From Catonia carolina (Eukaryota > Arthropoda > Insecta > Hemiptera > Achilidae): a stretch of DNA of 64,000 bases. Positions 32,874-43,814 of the stretch are shown here, piece by piece (the stretch's first letter is position 1; every line of letters begins with the position of its first letter). The stretch is taken from the NCBI GenBank assembly GCA_035578175.1, contig JAQMRL010000003.1, positions 85,075,969 through 85,139,968 of the forward strand, read 5' to 3'. The notes below the pieces were generated by a model, which was not told where the DNA came from, made no database searches, and saw nothing but the letters and a program-made list of their open reading frames with translations. The position numbers and the translations under genes are program-made.

Positions 32874-34541
32874 AGAGGGCTGTCATTTTTTCAATCTCTG
32901 ATAAGCTATAAGTAAAAGACAAGTCAATATAGAAAAAATGTTTTGTTACTAAAAGTTATGTAAACTTACAGCTACTTTTTGAAGTATTCACTTTGACGAT
33001 TGAGGTATTCGTCGTACCTGTGGACAAACTTTCCAATACTCTCGTCATTACCGAGTTTCTTGGAGCCCCTTGAAGTTTAAAAGGGCTGCCCTCCTATCCA
33101 CTTCTTCAGTTCAGGCAAAAGATGGTCTAAAGCACGGGTCACACTAGGCTGATTGTCAGCCACTGGTTATCAGCGGCTGGCAGTAGCGCCAGCAAGCAGC
33201 GACTGGCAACCCGGTCACATTTCGCTTTTAACTCGCCTGGTTCTAGTTCTAGTCAGCATGTCGTCTATGGGTCCACGTAAACGAGTAATTAAGTGATTAT
33301 TAAGGATGTGTGTGAAGGAGCTTTGTGTTAAAATGCTTAACCGCAAGAAGAGACGTTGGTGGAGTAGACCTTGGATTATGAGAAGAGAAGAATTAGGAGC
33401 ATCTGCAAGACTTTTCCAAGAGTTACAAGAAGAGGACCCAGAAACATACAGAAATGTTTTATGAATGTCAGCTGCTCAATTCCAAGAATTGCTGGAATTA
33501 GTTGAACCGTTGATTAAAAAACAAAATACCAAGTTCAGACAGGCGCTTCCGTGTAAAATCAAGTCTTGAAATTTTGAAATAAATTCAAAACTCCAATGAC
33601 CTGCTTCCCCGACCACTTCAACTCAGGCATTTTTACAGTATAAATTAACAGTTACCTACGAAACAGCAGTAGTTAAACGAACTCAATGAACAAAACAAAA
33701 GATGTAAACACAAAACCACGTGTAGTTTACTCGCCGCTGACACGCTACTGGGGTGGTCAGACTGCGCTGCAAGTCACTTGGTGCTAGTTCAGGGTTGTGG
33801 CAGGTGATCAAAAATGTACTATGGAAATGTCTTAAGGAGCTGTTGGGTTGCACTTGCATTTTGTGGGTGGGTGTTTTCATGGATAAGAACAATTTCAAAT
33901 GTCAGAATCCCTCATCTTTTGTTTTGAATGGCTGTCCGCAAACTTTTTGAAGTTTCACAATAAACAGCTGCATTAATCGTGGTCCCTGGCTCCATGAACT
34001 CCACAAGCAACACACCTTTCTGGTTCCAAAAACATGGCAGCCATAACCTTCGGTTGTTTGAATTTTATCGGTTTGTTTGGTGTTCATCCATTGTTGTAAT
34101 AGTCATTTTGTTTCAGTTGTGTCATATTGAAAACACATACTCTCATATGCAGTCACAATTGATTTCAAAAAATCTTCAGTATTATAACAGTTAAGAAACT
34201 TCAAAGCTGAGGTCTTTTGGCAAATTTTGTGGTTTTCAATCAATGTCTTTGAAATCGAGTAAGCACAAAGTTTTTTGTAGCCTTATGTTCCATAATGAGA
34301 GTACAGAGATCTTGAAACTTCCAGAAATTTCATAGACAAAGCACTTATGAGGAACTTTACAATGTCAAGACTCGTTTAAATTTATTGGTGTTAATATTTT
34401 ATGAAGAGAGTATTGAAAAGCTTGTAAATGGGTACGACAATTGCCTCATTCGTCATGGTGATTATGTCGAAGTGTACATAACGTAACATAAAATAAGGTG
34501 TACATATGGCCTATTGTAGGTTGAAAATAAAACTACCCTTG
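32874..34541 (-). mobile_element. mariner family M2 with inverted 3'-end duplication and nested insertion
   Basis: TA-flanked; ends AGAGGGCTGTCATTTTTTC and, from the other side, CAAGGGTAGTTTTATTTTC. On the - strand: EFMEPGTTINAAVYCET near 33950-34010, NPELAPSD near 33770-33795, then after a 638-bp insertion LLPELKKWIGGQ and KFVHRYDEYLN (about 32990-33120). At 34390-34490 a second C-terminal tail (FYEESIEKLVNGYDN) runs on the + strand. All frames are broken. Confidence 0.75.
33133..33770 (+). mobile_element. PIF/Harbinger-type insertion nested in mariner M2
   Basis: 638 bp between AAG triplets that splits the mariner coding region exactly at the ..APSD / HLLPELKK point. Encodes a Harbinger-like N-terminus from 33331: LNRKKRRWWSRPWIMRREEL, GASARLFQELQEEDPETYRN, then a stop and SAAQFQELLELVEPLI. 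Terminal repeats are weak. Confidence 0.75.
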
Positions 34542-34544
34542 TAT

Positions 34545-35214
34545 TTGTCATTACATAATATGTAATTGATTACAATATTTTATTGTTGTTATTGTTGAAT
34601 TTTTATGAATAAAAATTATAATATTTTTATTAATTATTTCTTTATTTATTTACATTTAAATTCCTTGCAACAAAATTCAATTTTTGTAAGAATGTCAGGA
34701 ATGTAATTTTTGTTCAGGTAGCTAAGAAATTGTACATATTGCAATTAATATAATGGAAAATAAAAAAAATAAAATATAACATTTACAAGTTTATGGTTTA
34801 CAGAATAATGTAAACAAAATTTTATAAGTATCCTGAAAAAATGATTGTAATTTACCAATCTTAAGTATACAGCAAACCTGCTCTTCTTAAATGTTGGATA
34901 AACCGAACTGGTTTCTAAACTTTTTTGACATACAAAATGTGTTTAAAAAAATGAAAATCAAGTAATTTTATTATGAAAAGAATATTTTAATAGGTTTCTA
35001 AACATAAAAATTGAAAATATTATAAACTAGTCAAGAAAACACTAATTGTTTGCTCTTGTAATGCCAAAAACCTTGAAGATATTTTAACCAGTGCCTTATA
35101 AATGATGATGGCTGGGTGCTTAGCATTGTTGTTCTGCTCTATGTACTGCAGTGCTTTTGCTGCTTCTGAATGTGAAATAAACCACTTGGTGGATAAATTT
35201 TTGGATTATTACTT
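34545..35214. other. gene-free AT-rich stretch
   Basis: Very AT-rich (many A/T runs), no gene or repeat recognised. Confidence 0.5.
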
Positions 35215-36600
35215 TCTCTTATACTATATGAATGTATAGGGAAGGAAAGTAATGTTTTCATGTCGATTTTCAAAATAATTTTTCACCAGATATTCACATT
35301 TTCAGGGATATACACCCTGAATCCAAAAAGCATGTTTTTAGCAATTAGTCTGTGGGTGTGTGTGAACAAAGTATCTCAAGAATGGAACACCGTACGAAGT
35401 TGAAACTTGAAACTTAAGTTAGTTACCACTAGAGGACCCGACATGAACATTTTAATAAAAATTGGTCAAATGGAAGAAGTAGTTTATTCATGTGATTTTC
35501 TCAAAAACTAATTTTTTTAATAGTTGCCTTGTTTACTAAATTTTTTATGCTCAACAAGATAGGGTAAGTGGTTAGTGTGCCGGCCTACCACACGGAAGTC
35601 CTGGTTTGATTCCCAGCAAGGGTTTGGAAATTATTACAAGTTACAAACCAATGTTCTTTAACCCATTGTAGTTGCTAATGACCAAGCTGTTGATGCGATA
35701 GGGTAAATGTCTGCTGAAACACTTGGGGAGGCTGTGCTCTCGTAGACACTTTTTTTTTTTAAAGATTACGGCCTTAATATGCATTCAGGGCAAAAGCGTA
35801 TTTAATCAAAGTTTGTAGAACATTTAAAACCTACAACTTTTATTTTTAATATTTTTTGTACGCTTAGTTTAGCTGCAATTAGTGATTTTCTGTTGTTTCT
35901 TCATCAAAATCTGTAAAAATATGGAATTTTTTCAGATTGCGGCCTTAGTGTGCATTTTACTTTTTACATTTTATTTTGTTTCGTATCATCACTTTATAAC
36001 ATTTAATTACAAGAGAAGTGTAATCAAAGGTTATAGGAAACTAAAATAACCTATAACTTTTATTTTAAGCATTTTTCTCTACAGATCCTAGTTTAGAAGC
36101 AATTACTGATTTTCAGTATTTTTATTATTCTTTTGGTGAGGAAAACATTGGCTTCACAAAAGAAGTTTTTGATACCAGGATAGTATAAAGTAATGAGGAA
36201 GAAAGAAGCAAACAATTTGCTCTATAATAAGTGCCTTGACTGACTATGAGGAAACTACTTTGCTTTCATACTATACTGGTATCAAAAATCTCATTTAACT
36301 ATGGTTATTCTGCACACTATATTTCATTTCTTCTTATGCAGCAGCTACTGTGCCACGTACCAGAATTCTCTTGGAACTATATTAAAATTTTCTTTCCTGC
36401 TACAATGAAAGGTGTTGCAATCGTGAATAATGTTTGTTTAAGATTGTGGCCTTGGTATCCATTTTCTGACGAAAGTGTATACAATCAAAGGAAATTAAAA
36501 TGCCTACAAATTTTATTTTAAGCTTTTTTTCTACAGAGCCCCTAGTTTAGTGGGAATCACTGATTTTCTGTATTTTCAAGTTCTACAAAGATCTTCATTT
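35215..36600 (-). repeat. Repeat family D, long copy with three subrepeats
   Basis: - strand order equals 1975-2800 and 58270-59035. Subunits near 36600-36420, 36130-35940 and 35900-35760 each carry CTAAACTAGG-, TGTAGA- and AAATGCATA-like blocks. The 3' end is TACTTTCCTTCCC at about 35240. A SINE is inserted at 35571-35696. The stretch 36180-36420 may be another insert. Confidence 0.65.
35571..35696 (+). mobile_element. SINE family 3 inserted into repeat family D
   Basis: Target duplication GATAGGGTAAGTG (35558-35570) and GATAGGGTAAATG (35697-35709), one mismatch in 13. A box GTGTGCCGGCCTACC region, B box GTTTGATTCCCAGC, end CCAAGCTGTTGATGC. Confidence 0.85.
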
Positions 36601-36794
36601 TACATTGTTTACTCATGATTAAACATAGGTTATATTATTCATTATTTACATTGGGAAGAGTAAGTCGTGTGAGTGTTTCACACCAGATTTTTTTTTGTTA
36701 TGCATATTTTTTGGATAATTTTGACTTTACAAAATCCGAACAGCTGCTGGTTCTAATTAGTTCAGTTAGCGGGGTTTCTGGTCCCCTTTATAAA

Positions 36795-36960
36795 GGGTGC
36801 AGTGGTTAAAAAGCTAGATTACTATGAAGTTTAAGGCAGAATATCCCAGGTTTGTTTCCTCCTGACATTTTTGAAAATTGTAAAATGTTATAATGATACT
36901 GTACCATAACATACTATAGTTATTAATGACCCAACAATTGATGTAACTTTAAAAATAAAC
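36795..36960 (+). mobile_element. SINE family 3, degraded copy
   Basis: GCAGTGGTTAAAAAGCTAGA head, CCCAGGTTTGTTTCCTCCTG (B box), CAACAATTGATGTAACTTTA tail. Confidence 0.5.
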
Positions 36961-37107
36961 TAAAAGTTTTGTAGTTTTGATGAAAGGTAAATATGTAAAC
37001 TACCATGAATATAGAAATGGTGAACAAATCCACGCATCATCTACTTGGCGTCTTTCACACATTAATGGACATACTACTCCAACCTCTGTCATATCTAGAT
37101 ACTAGAT

Positions 37108-37358
37108 CATGGGCGTACCCAGGATAAAAAGTAGGGGTGGCACAAGCCATGGTCATTCAGATTGTAACATTTTATCAGGTCCTCCAATAAAATCTCACAA
37201 TGGCTCTAGATACTTCTCGATTTTTACACCATTTTGTTTTGTCATAAACTAAAGATTAACACCTAATTTTGTTTTGTATAATTTCACTTTATAACATTTA
37301 ATCATTATTTTTTTGCGTCTAAGGGTTGCCTCGGGGCCCCTTGCTGGGTACGCCCATG
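37108..37358. mobile_element. hAT MITE with 8-bp target duplication
   Basis: 251 bp; TIRs CATGGGCGTACCCAG at both ends (inverted); flanks TACTAGAT and TACTCGAT, one mismatch in 8. Confidence 0.88.
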
Positions 37359-37394
37359 TACTCGATCAAAAAATAGGAGTGGGGTACCGGAGAG

Positions 37395-37760
37395 TAATAA
37401 GCCTACAAACGCCAATAGATTGGCTCCAAATTTTAGTGATGTTAAGCATTTTATTTCAATGTGACAGATTTTGGTAGCCCGTTTTAACACGTCCTTGTAA
37501 GAATCAATTTAGTGTGTCGTGTTCATTAAACGAATCAGTTAGAATCTGGGTATAAAATTTATTCTTCAACAAACATGAAAGTTAACTTCATCTATATTAA
37601 TACTACCTGATATTTAATCTCGTTAAAAAGTATATTTTTTTCTCCAGAGAAGCAGGCACTTAGTAATATCCAAAGAGGATAAGTAGGATTATGGTGACTT
37701 CTATAAATTATCAACAAATGCCAATAGATCTACTCCAAATTTTAGTGATGTTAACCCTTT
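37395..37760. repeat. local direct duplication of a ~45-bp segment
   Basis: AATAGATTGGCTCCAAATTT (near 37421) and AATAGATCTACTCCAAATTT (near 37722), each followed by TAGTGATGTTAA. No element boundaries recognised. TTAACCCTTTAAATCCCAAA at 37752 hints at a piggyBac-type end. Confidence 0.5.
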
Positions 37761-38189
37761 AAATCCCAAATTTTTTAACTATACACTAACAAATATGTGT
37801 ACATTGTTTCATACACTTTACTGACATTTAAGTGAAATAAAATCACTTTTAAACCTTCTGCCTTTTTGATGGCATGACAAAAAAGTGTGACACATATGTC
37901 ACATTGGGCTAGATGATATCAAAGTTCCCAACAATATGAATAAGTAAAAATCATTTGCAGGCTTCTAAACAATTTTCTCTTGCTTAGATTTGTAGCAAAG
38001 CATTATTTAAGACTTAAAAAATGTTACAATTCAAAAATATTGGTAAAATGGACAAAATCACTATTTTCAGTCTAAAAAATATACTTGTATGTACATTTAA
38101 CGTACTCAAAGAAATGCTACTTTATTTTAGTAAATGAACACGAATATTTAAAACTAAAATTAACTTTAAAAAGAAACTAATGGTCGCGT

Positions 38190-38330
38190 CCGTCGTGTAG
38201 TGGTCAGCATCTTACACTGCAAAGCGCAGGTCTCAGGTTCGATTCCTGGCTAGGGTACAGAAAATTATTACACTTCACATCCAGCGCTCTTTAATCAAAA
38301 GTAGTCACTCCAATGTGACTTCTATGCCAC
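38190..38330 (+). mobile_element. SINE family 3 copy
   Basis: GTCGTGTAGTGGTCAGCATC, CTCAGGTTCGATTCCTGGCT (good B box), AGAAAATTATTACACTTCAC, AAAGTAGTCACTCCAATGTG. Acceptor ends do not pair, so not a tRNA gene. Confidence 0.75.
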
Positions 38331-38334
38331 ACTG

Positions 38335-39330
38335 GGTAAGAAAGGGTGCTTATGACATCACTAAAATATTAATTTCACTAGGTATATTAAAATTTTAGAA
38401 GTAAGGAAATTATAAATAAAGAAGAAGAATATTGTTTTTGAAGTGACAAAATATATTTATATTAAAAAACACAATTATACACACATACTTACGCCACATA
38501 CAAATAGTAACTAGATCTGCATAGAGCAAGGAAATCAGATTCTCAATGTTTTTAAAACTTATTTGTAAAATAAAGTCAATTTTTCTATTATATATAAAAA
38601 TTGACTGAATATTTTTTAATTTAGAGAAATTTTTAATCGATTAATAAAATTATATAAGGTTAATTAAATGAGAAAATTAAAAGGTTAACTAAATGAGAAA
38701 ATTCAGTACAGTTACAGGTAGTTATAAATTTTAAGGTTATGTTTGAGTGAATGTTGATTTTGATTATTATTTGAGATTAAGGTTGATTTAAATGGAAGAA
38801 TCCTTGCTTCAAAAATGTACAGTTTGATTACTCATTCATACAAAAATACACTGTCATTCAAACTTTTCATCTTATGTAAATTTACAATGTTTGTTTTACA
38901 TAATTAATTTTAATTGTATTATAAACCATGCAACATAAGTAATTTTTTTTGTAATTTTTTATTAGTTTTTCTTAATAGTATTAATGTTAAAATCATTACT
39001 TTTTATTAATTAATTAATAATGACTTTGTTTTATTACAAAAATAAACACGTATGATAAGTATTGTATTAAAATTAAGTATTATAACACTAAGTATTTACA
39101 ATATTTTTTTTACTGAAATTTTCTTCTTATTCAAAATTGTTTCACGTATGGGCGGTGACTTAGATATGTTAAATATAATAAAGACGTGTTACATTTTAAT
39201 GTCAGGTAAGATTATTAGTTAATCTGAATGGACGTTCTTGACATTTTTTCGTTTATTACATATTTAGGCCTAAAATAAAAAATTATTAATATATTTTATG
39301 AAATATTTTTGAAGATATGGGAGGTAGTAC
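38335..39330. other. gene-free AT-rich stretch
   Basis: About 1 kb, very AT-rich, nothing recognised. Confidence 0.55.
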
Positions 39331-39333
39331 GTA

Positions 39334-40258
39334 TGAGGTGTGGCTATTAAAAAACGAGACTGACTTTGTAAAAAAATTTAATTTTAATTTTATACATAAT
39401 CACTTATTGTCACCTTCAATATACACTCCTTCTCTATCGCTACAACGCTCCATGCGAATTTTCCATTGTTGGAAACAGTGCTGGAAGTCATCTTCTGTCA
39501 GCTCCTTCAGGACACATGCCGCTTTCTCTTTTACAGCTTCCACAGACTCAAATCTTGTCCTTTTTGATGCAGATTTCACCTTAGGGTACAGGTAGAAGTC
39601 ACATGGTGCAAGATCTGGTGAATAAGGTGGATATTCTAACACTGAGATGCTGTACTTGGCTAGGAACTTCTTGACAGATAACGCGGAATGAGCTGGCGCA
39701 TTGTCTTGGTGGAGAACCCATGATTTGTCCTTCCACATTTCGGGGCGATTTTTACTTACTGTTTGATGTAGTTTAGGAAGTACCTCCAGGTAGTAATATT
39801 GATTAATTGATTGACCTTCAGGAACCCAACGAAGGTACACAATACCATGGATATAAAAAAGCAATCATCAATGCTTTAAATTTTGACTTGCACATTCAAG
39901 CTTTTTTGGCTCTCGGTGAAGTTCGGCTCTTCCAGTACATGGATTGGCGCTTCGTTTCCGGATCATAAGTAAAAATCCACGTTTCATCACATGTTATTAT
40001 CTTCTACCTGTTCCCTAAGGTGAAATCTGCATTAAAAGGGACAATATTTGAGTCTGTGGTAGCTGTAAAAGAGAAAGTGGCACGTGTCCTGAAGGAGCTG
40101 ACAGAAGATGACTTCCAGCACTGTTTCCAACAATGGAAAATTTGCATGGAATGTTGTAGGGATAAAGAAGGAGTGTATATTGAAGGTGACAAGTGATTAT
40201 GTATAAAATAAAAATAAAATTTTTTACGTCAGTTTCGTTATTTAATAGGCACACCTAG
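39334..40258 (-). mobile_element. mariner family M1 with ~260-bp inverted arms (3' end duplicated)
   Basis: TA-flanked, 925 bp. On the - strand a transposase 3' half: CDETWIFTYDPETKRQS near 39950-39990 (first Asp), then after a frameshift and stop LHQDNAPAHS and EYPPYSPDLAPCDFYLYPKV with 34 residues between the two Asp (DD34D), ending with a stop near 39400. From 40001 to 40258 the last 60 codons and terminus recur on the + strand (ELTEDDFQHCFQQWKI). The N-terminal DNA-binding half is absent. Confidence 0.9.
39400..39864 (-). pseudogene. mariner M1 transposase C-terminal open frame
   Basis: 154 codons open, covering catalytic Asp 2 and 3 with DD34D spacing and the full C-terminus, the best preserved transposase piece in the window. 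Without the N-terminus and first Asp in frame it cannot be active. Confidence 0.88.
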
Positions 40259-40653
40259 TACATTGGTATTTACTACATAAATTTTTATTAAGTAAATTTA
40301 TTCAGAGATCTTTTAAGAAAAATCTTAATTTATATGTTAACACTAAGTACTTTTTTATGGATGCGATTTGTGTCAAGTGTAAACATGCGACAAGATATCA
40401 GTCTGTGGAAATAGTCGTGATGTGACTATTTTTGCCAATCCAGCATAATTTTGTTGTTCAAACAGAGAGTTTGGGTAAGATGTGTTTAAACTTTATGACA
40501 GTAGTGCTAATATCATTATTGATTGTGATGGATCCTTTTGTAGAGGGGACGCCAAATAAGCTTGTCGGTGTAACTGCGCAAATAGTTTGGATTCAGTCGG
40601 TAGATTTTGTGTCTTGGTACCGAACTGCCTATTAAATCACAGGTGTTGAATGA

Positions 40654-42101
40654 ATCCTGAATCCTGAATCCTGGTTGAGAGGGCCAAGAAGCCCTATGAT
40701 GGTGACATCGTGTTAAGGAACACCTGGTCGCTCGGGGAACAATATAACAGAATAATTGCAACCTCAAGAAATTTAGGGGGAATTTTATAGTTTAAATAGG
40801 AAATAGGATTCTGGTTCGTGGGACATTGGAACTGGGACTTGAAAGGAGGTAATTTATTTTTAGAAGTTATCTGTGGAAGATTTAAAGTAAGGGACAAGTG
40901 GGTTTAAGAGCGGCTCTTTTATTTTATTTTATATTTCAGTGGCCTTTTTCAGTTTTGTGGGAGTCCTATTATCTTGGTGAGGGGAAGGCATGCATTTTAC
41001 TGAACGTGGACTAAAGGTATAATTTAAGGTAGGGGTTTGTTTATGATTTCAGGGGAGACGGAAAGGGTAGAGTTTGGCATAATCACCGACCTTTTTATTT
41101 TCTGAGTGTTTACTAATTTAAAATGGCGGCTCTTTTCACCGTAGTGGAGTGATTATGCATAGGAACATGGGGACAACTACCAACTGGGGGGAGTGAGTCA
41201 TACAAGTAGAAGGGGCATGGGCAAATAAGAGGAATACAGGGCGGAATAAAAATGTGGCAACTCTAAATTTTGTTAAGTGGGTCATACTGGAATTTAGATA
41301 AAGTCGTGGAATGGTAATGGCATAGAGACTTCAGGTGGATGTGGGCGTCGGTACAAGTCCTGAATGATCTGGGGTCCGTTAGTTTTCCCAGCGTCGTGTA
41401 GCCGTTTCGAGGTATTGTAAATAAAGTCCTCCATAGAAGGGAAGAGAAGGTGTTTGTGTATGATGCGATTGGATGTAAGATAGTGGAACTGTGTGATGCA
41501 CCGGAGGACTTTGTTCTGGTACGCTGAAGTACGTCTTTTGTTGGACTTGGAGAGAAAGGGCCACCATACCGGTGACCCGTACAAAAGGAAAGGACGTAGG
41601 ATAGAGGAGTACATCAGAAGTTTCAGTTTTGAGGAGTATGCAGGAGAGAGGAACAAAGGGATGAGTAAAGCGAACAAGGCCCTACCCTTGCTAAGCTTGC
41701 TGTCAATGTGCTGTTGAAGTGTCAGGCGTTTATCTAGGTCAACCCCTAGATATCTCACTCTGTTCTGCCATGGGAGGAGTTCCCCTTCCAATCGTAGAGG
41801 CGGAGGAACATTGCGTTTTAGTGTAAAGTGGATTGCTTCGCATTTTGTGGGGTTAAGTGATGGTCTCCAGACACGACACCAGCTAGTGATGTCTAGAAGC
41901 TGAGTTTGAAGCGCGTGGCAGTTGAGGCGGAGGCATCTGCCGTGACGGTACAGAATAGCATCATCGGCAAACAGTCCGAATTGGATTGAATCACGGACAG
42001 GAAAATCGAAGGTGTACATAAGATAGAGGATGGGCCCAAGGACCGAGCCCTGAGGTACACCCGCGGACGAAGGGGTGAGTGGGGACATGGCCATGTGGAA
42101 T
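40654..42101 (-). mobile_element. 5'-truncated LINE (Jockey/CR1 superfamily) with 11-bp target duplication
   Basis: GTGTTGAATGA at 40643-40653 and 42102-42112, perfect. GC-richer than its surroundings. Ends in 7-bp GATTCAG repeats, about three units, rather than an A-tail. About 600 bp of 3'UTR separates the ORF stop from the tail. Nearly undecayed, so probably recent. Confidence 0.92.
41294..42094 (-). CDS. LINE reverse transcriptase, C-terminal part
   Basis: 266 codons open to a stop. AGVPQGSVLGPILYLMYT (RT motif 4), FADDAILYRHG (YADD-type catalytic box with F), NPTKCEAIHF, VRYLGVDLDKRL (motif 7), then the usual C-terminal region (LYGSPVWW, QNKVLRCI, LTSNRIIHKHL). RT fingers and endonuclease are missing because the insertion is 5'-truncated at 42101, so it is not autonomous. 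Confidence 0.9.
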   Translation of the reverse strand: MAMSPLTPSSAGVPQGSVLGPILYLMYTFDFPVRDSIQFGLFADDAILYRHGRCLRLNCHALQTQLLDITSWCRVWRPSLNPTKCEAIHFTLKRNVPPPLRLEGELLPWQNRVRYLGVDLDKRLTLQQHIDSKLSKGRALFALLIPLFLSPAYSSKLKLLMYSSILRPFLLYGSPVWWPFLSKSNKRRTSAYQNKVLRCITQFHYLTSNRIIHKHLLFPSMEDFIYNTSKRLHDAGKTNGPQIIQDLYRRPHPPEVSMPLPFHDFI

Positions 42102-42112
42102 GTGTTGAATGA

Positions 42113-42880
42113 TGTAAATTATCATCTATTAGTGATGTTAAAAACTTCAATTGTAAAAATTGTGTACAACAATTAACGCCTACCACATACAACACATTAC
42201 AGACTAATGTTTTCAGGTTGGCTGATATATAATGTTGTGAGAGTGACATGACATTGATCACAGCTAGTACAGCACTGAACCCCACCACTCGCTCAGGCAA
42301 CCGAGCGTGCCATTACCAAAATAAACCTTCTGCGCACTTCAGATAATCGGCAAGCTTATTTGGCATCTGGTCTACTACGTACTGCGTATAGACTTAATTT
42401 TTTTTAAATAGGCAATGAAGATCGTCTGTTCATCCAGTAAACAGTGAAAGGTATACAAACAGTACATTTAAAAATTTGTATGGCTTGTTATGAAATGATA
42501 ATAATAAATTAAGTGATAATGATCAACAAAAAATTTAGTTGTAAGGTTCCAATTTTTAGGTTATATTATGTTAGCAATAGTTGTAGTTATTATAGGTTTA
42601 CTTTTAGAGTGTTAGTGAGGTTAACATGTGTTGTATTGGACTATGGAATGCTGGTGTCAGGGTTGATAGCAAATAGCAACGAACAATAGTTTACGGGACT
42701 ATTCAACCCTGGTAGGAGTGTATAGGCCAATGTACAGAGTAAAGGTTCGTGATTAACTGGGATTAGTGAATTTACACAATACTCAACGCTGACAACTCAA
42801 GATATGCACTACCAGTATGTGAATGTCAATATATGCATGACTTGAAACAGCATGTTTACATTTTTATATGCTCAACACAA
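42113..42880. other. intergenic DNA, unclassified
   Basis: No gene or named repeat. 42113-42300 continues the sequence that was interrupted by the LINE at 40654-42101. Confidence 0.45.
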
Positions 42881-42884
42881 GCAA

Positions 42885-42992
42885 ATTACAAAAGATGTAG
42901 GGTGTTGCAGGTATGTAGATATGAAACGACTTGTACAAGATAGAACAGTTTCGAGAACTGCATCAAACTAGTCGAGAGACTGATGACAAAAA
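42885..42992 (+). mobile_element. LINE family L-A, very short 3' fragment
   Basis: GCAAATTACAAAAGATGTAG through CGAGAGACTGATGACAAAAAAA; encodes only the last ~35 residues (CRYVDMKRLVQDRTVSRTAS). Target duplication not clear. Confidence 0.8.
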
Positions 42993-43067
42993 AAATTCAC
43001 AACATGGTAATCGCATGAATAAAAGGCTATAGTATGTCCAAGCTGATTTGACGCATCAACTCAAATA

Positions 43068-43810
43068 CAAGGGTAGTCCAGAAAGTCTGTCACGTTTTGA
43101 TATAAAAAAAAACTAAGTATATACAAGAAAAAAATTTTATTATATACATTTGAAAGTGCAACTAAAATTCTATTTTTCTACATAATCACCAAACAAATTA
43201 AGACACATCATAACGGTGAACTAATTTTGAAATGCCAGCGTCATAAAAGTCTACCGCCTTTGATTTTAACCAGTTAGTCACACCCTCCTGCAGCTCCACG
43301 TCGTTGTCAAAGCGCTGCGTCACAAGCCATGTCTTCATTGTCGGGAACAAGTGATAATCGCTGGGCGCAAGGTCCGGACTGTATGGCGGATGTGGGAAAA
43401 CGTCCCATTTGAAAGCATCCAGGACTTCTCGTGTTTGATTTGCCGTGTGTGGTCGGGCGTTGTCATGCAAAAAGAGAATTTTTCCAGTCAACTTTCCTCT
43501 GCGCTTGTTTTGGATCGCTCTTCTTAACTTTTCAAATGTTTCTCAATTGGTTTATTGAAATCTCAATTGGTTTATTGTTTTTAGCCAACAAAAACCGTAT
43601 TACCGACCGTACTTCACAACTGGCGGGATTTTGAATTGCGGCACACATTTTAAATTGTTGTTGAAAAACAACGAAGAGTGACACAGACCTCTCGCTAGCA
43701 CGACTGGATAGCCACTGAACGGAGAAACGCCGCGGCACCAAAGTGGCTGTGATAGCTCCGCCCCTAGCAGCTACAACGCAAAACGTGACAGACTTTCTGG
43801 ACTGCCCTCG
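43068..43810 (-). mobile_element. internally deleted mariner (family M3) with TIRs and TA duplication
   Basis: 743 bp, TA both sides; termini CAAGGGTAGTCCAGAAAGTC and CGAGGGCAGTCCAGAAAGTC, continuing TGTCACGTTTTG. On the - strand: N-terminal piece EVRSVIRFLLAKNNKPIEI (43560-43650), a deletion, then a 97-codon C-terminal piece with FLHDNARPHTA and PPYSPDLAPSDYHLFP (34 residues between the two Asp). The first catalytic Asp is deleted. Confidence 0.92.
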
Positions 43811-43814
43811 TAGC

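Noticed and set aside
38190..38265. tRNA-like sequence with a good B box
   Set aside because: Same reason: no acceptor stem and a SINE body follows.
41493..41717. 74-codon + strand ORF
   Set aside because: Antisense shadow of the GC-richer LINE RT on the - strand.
40654..42101. GC-rich island as foreign DNA
   Set aside because: Explained by a LINE with target duplication and an RT frame.
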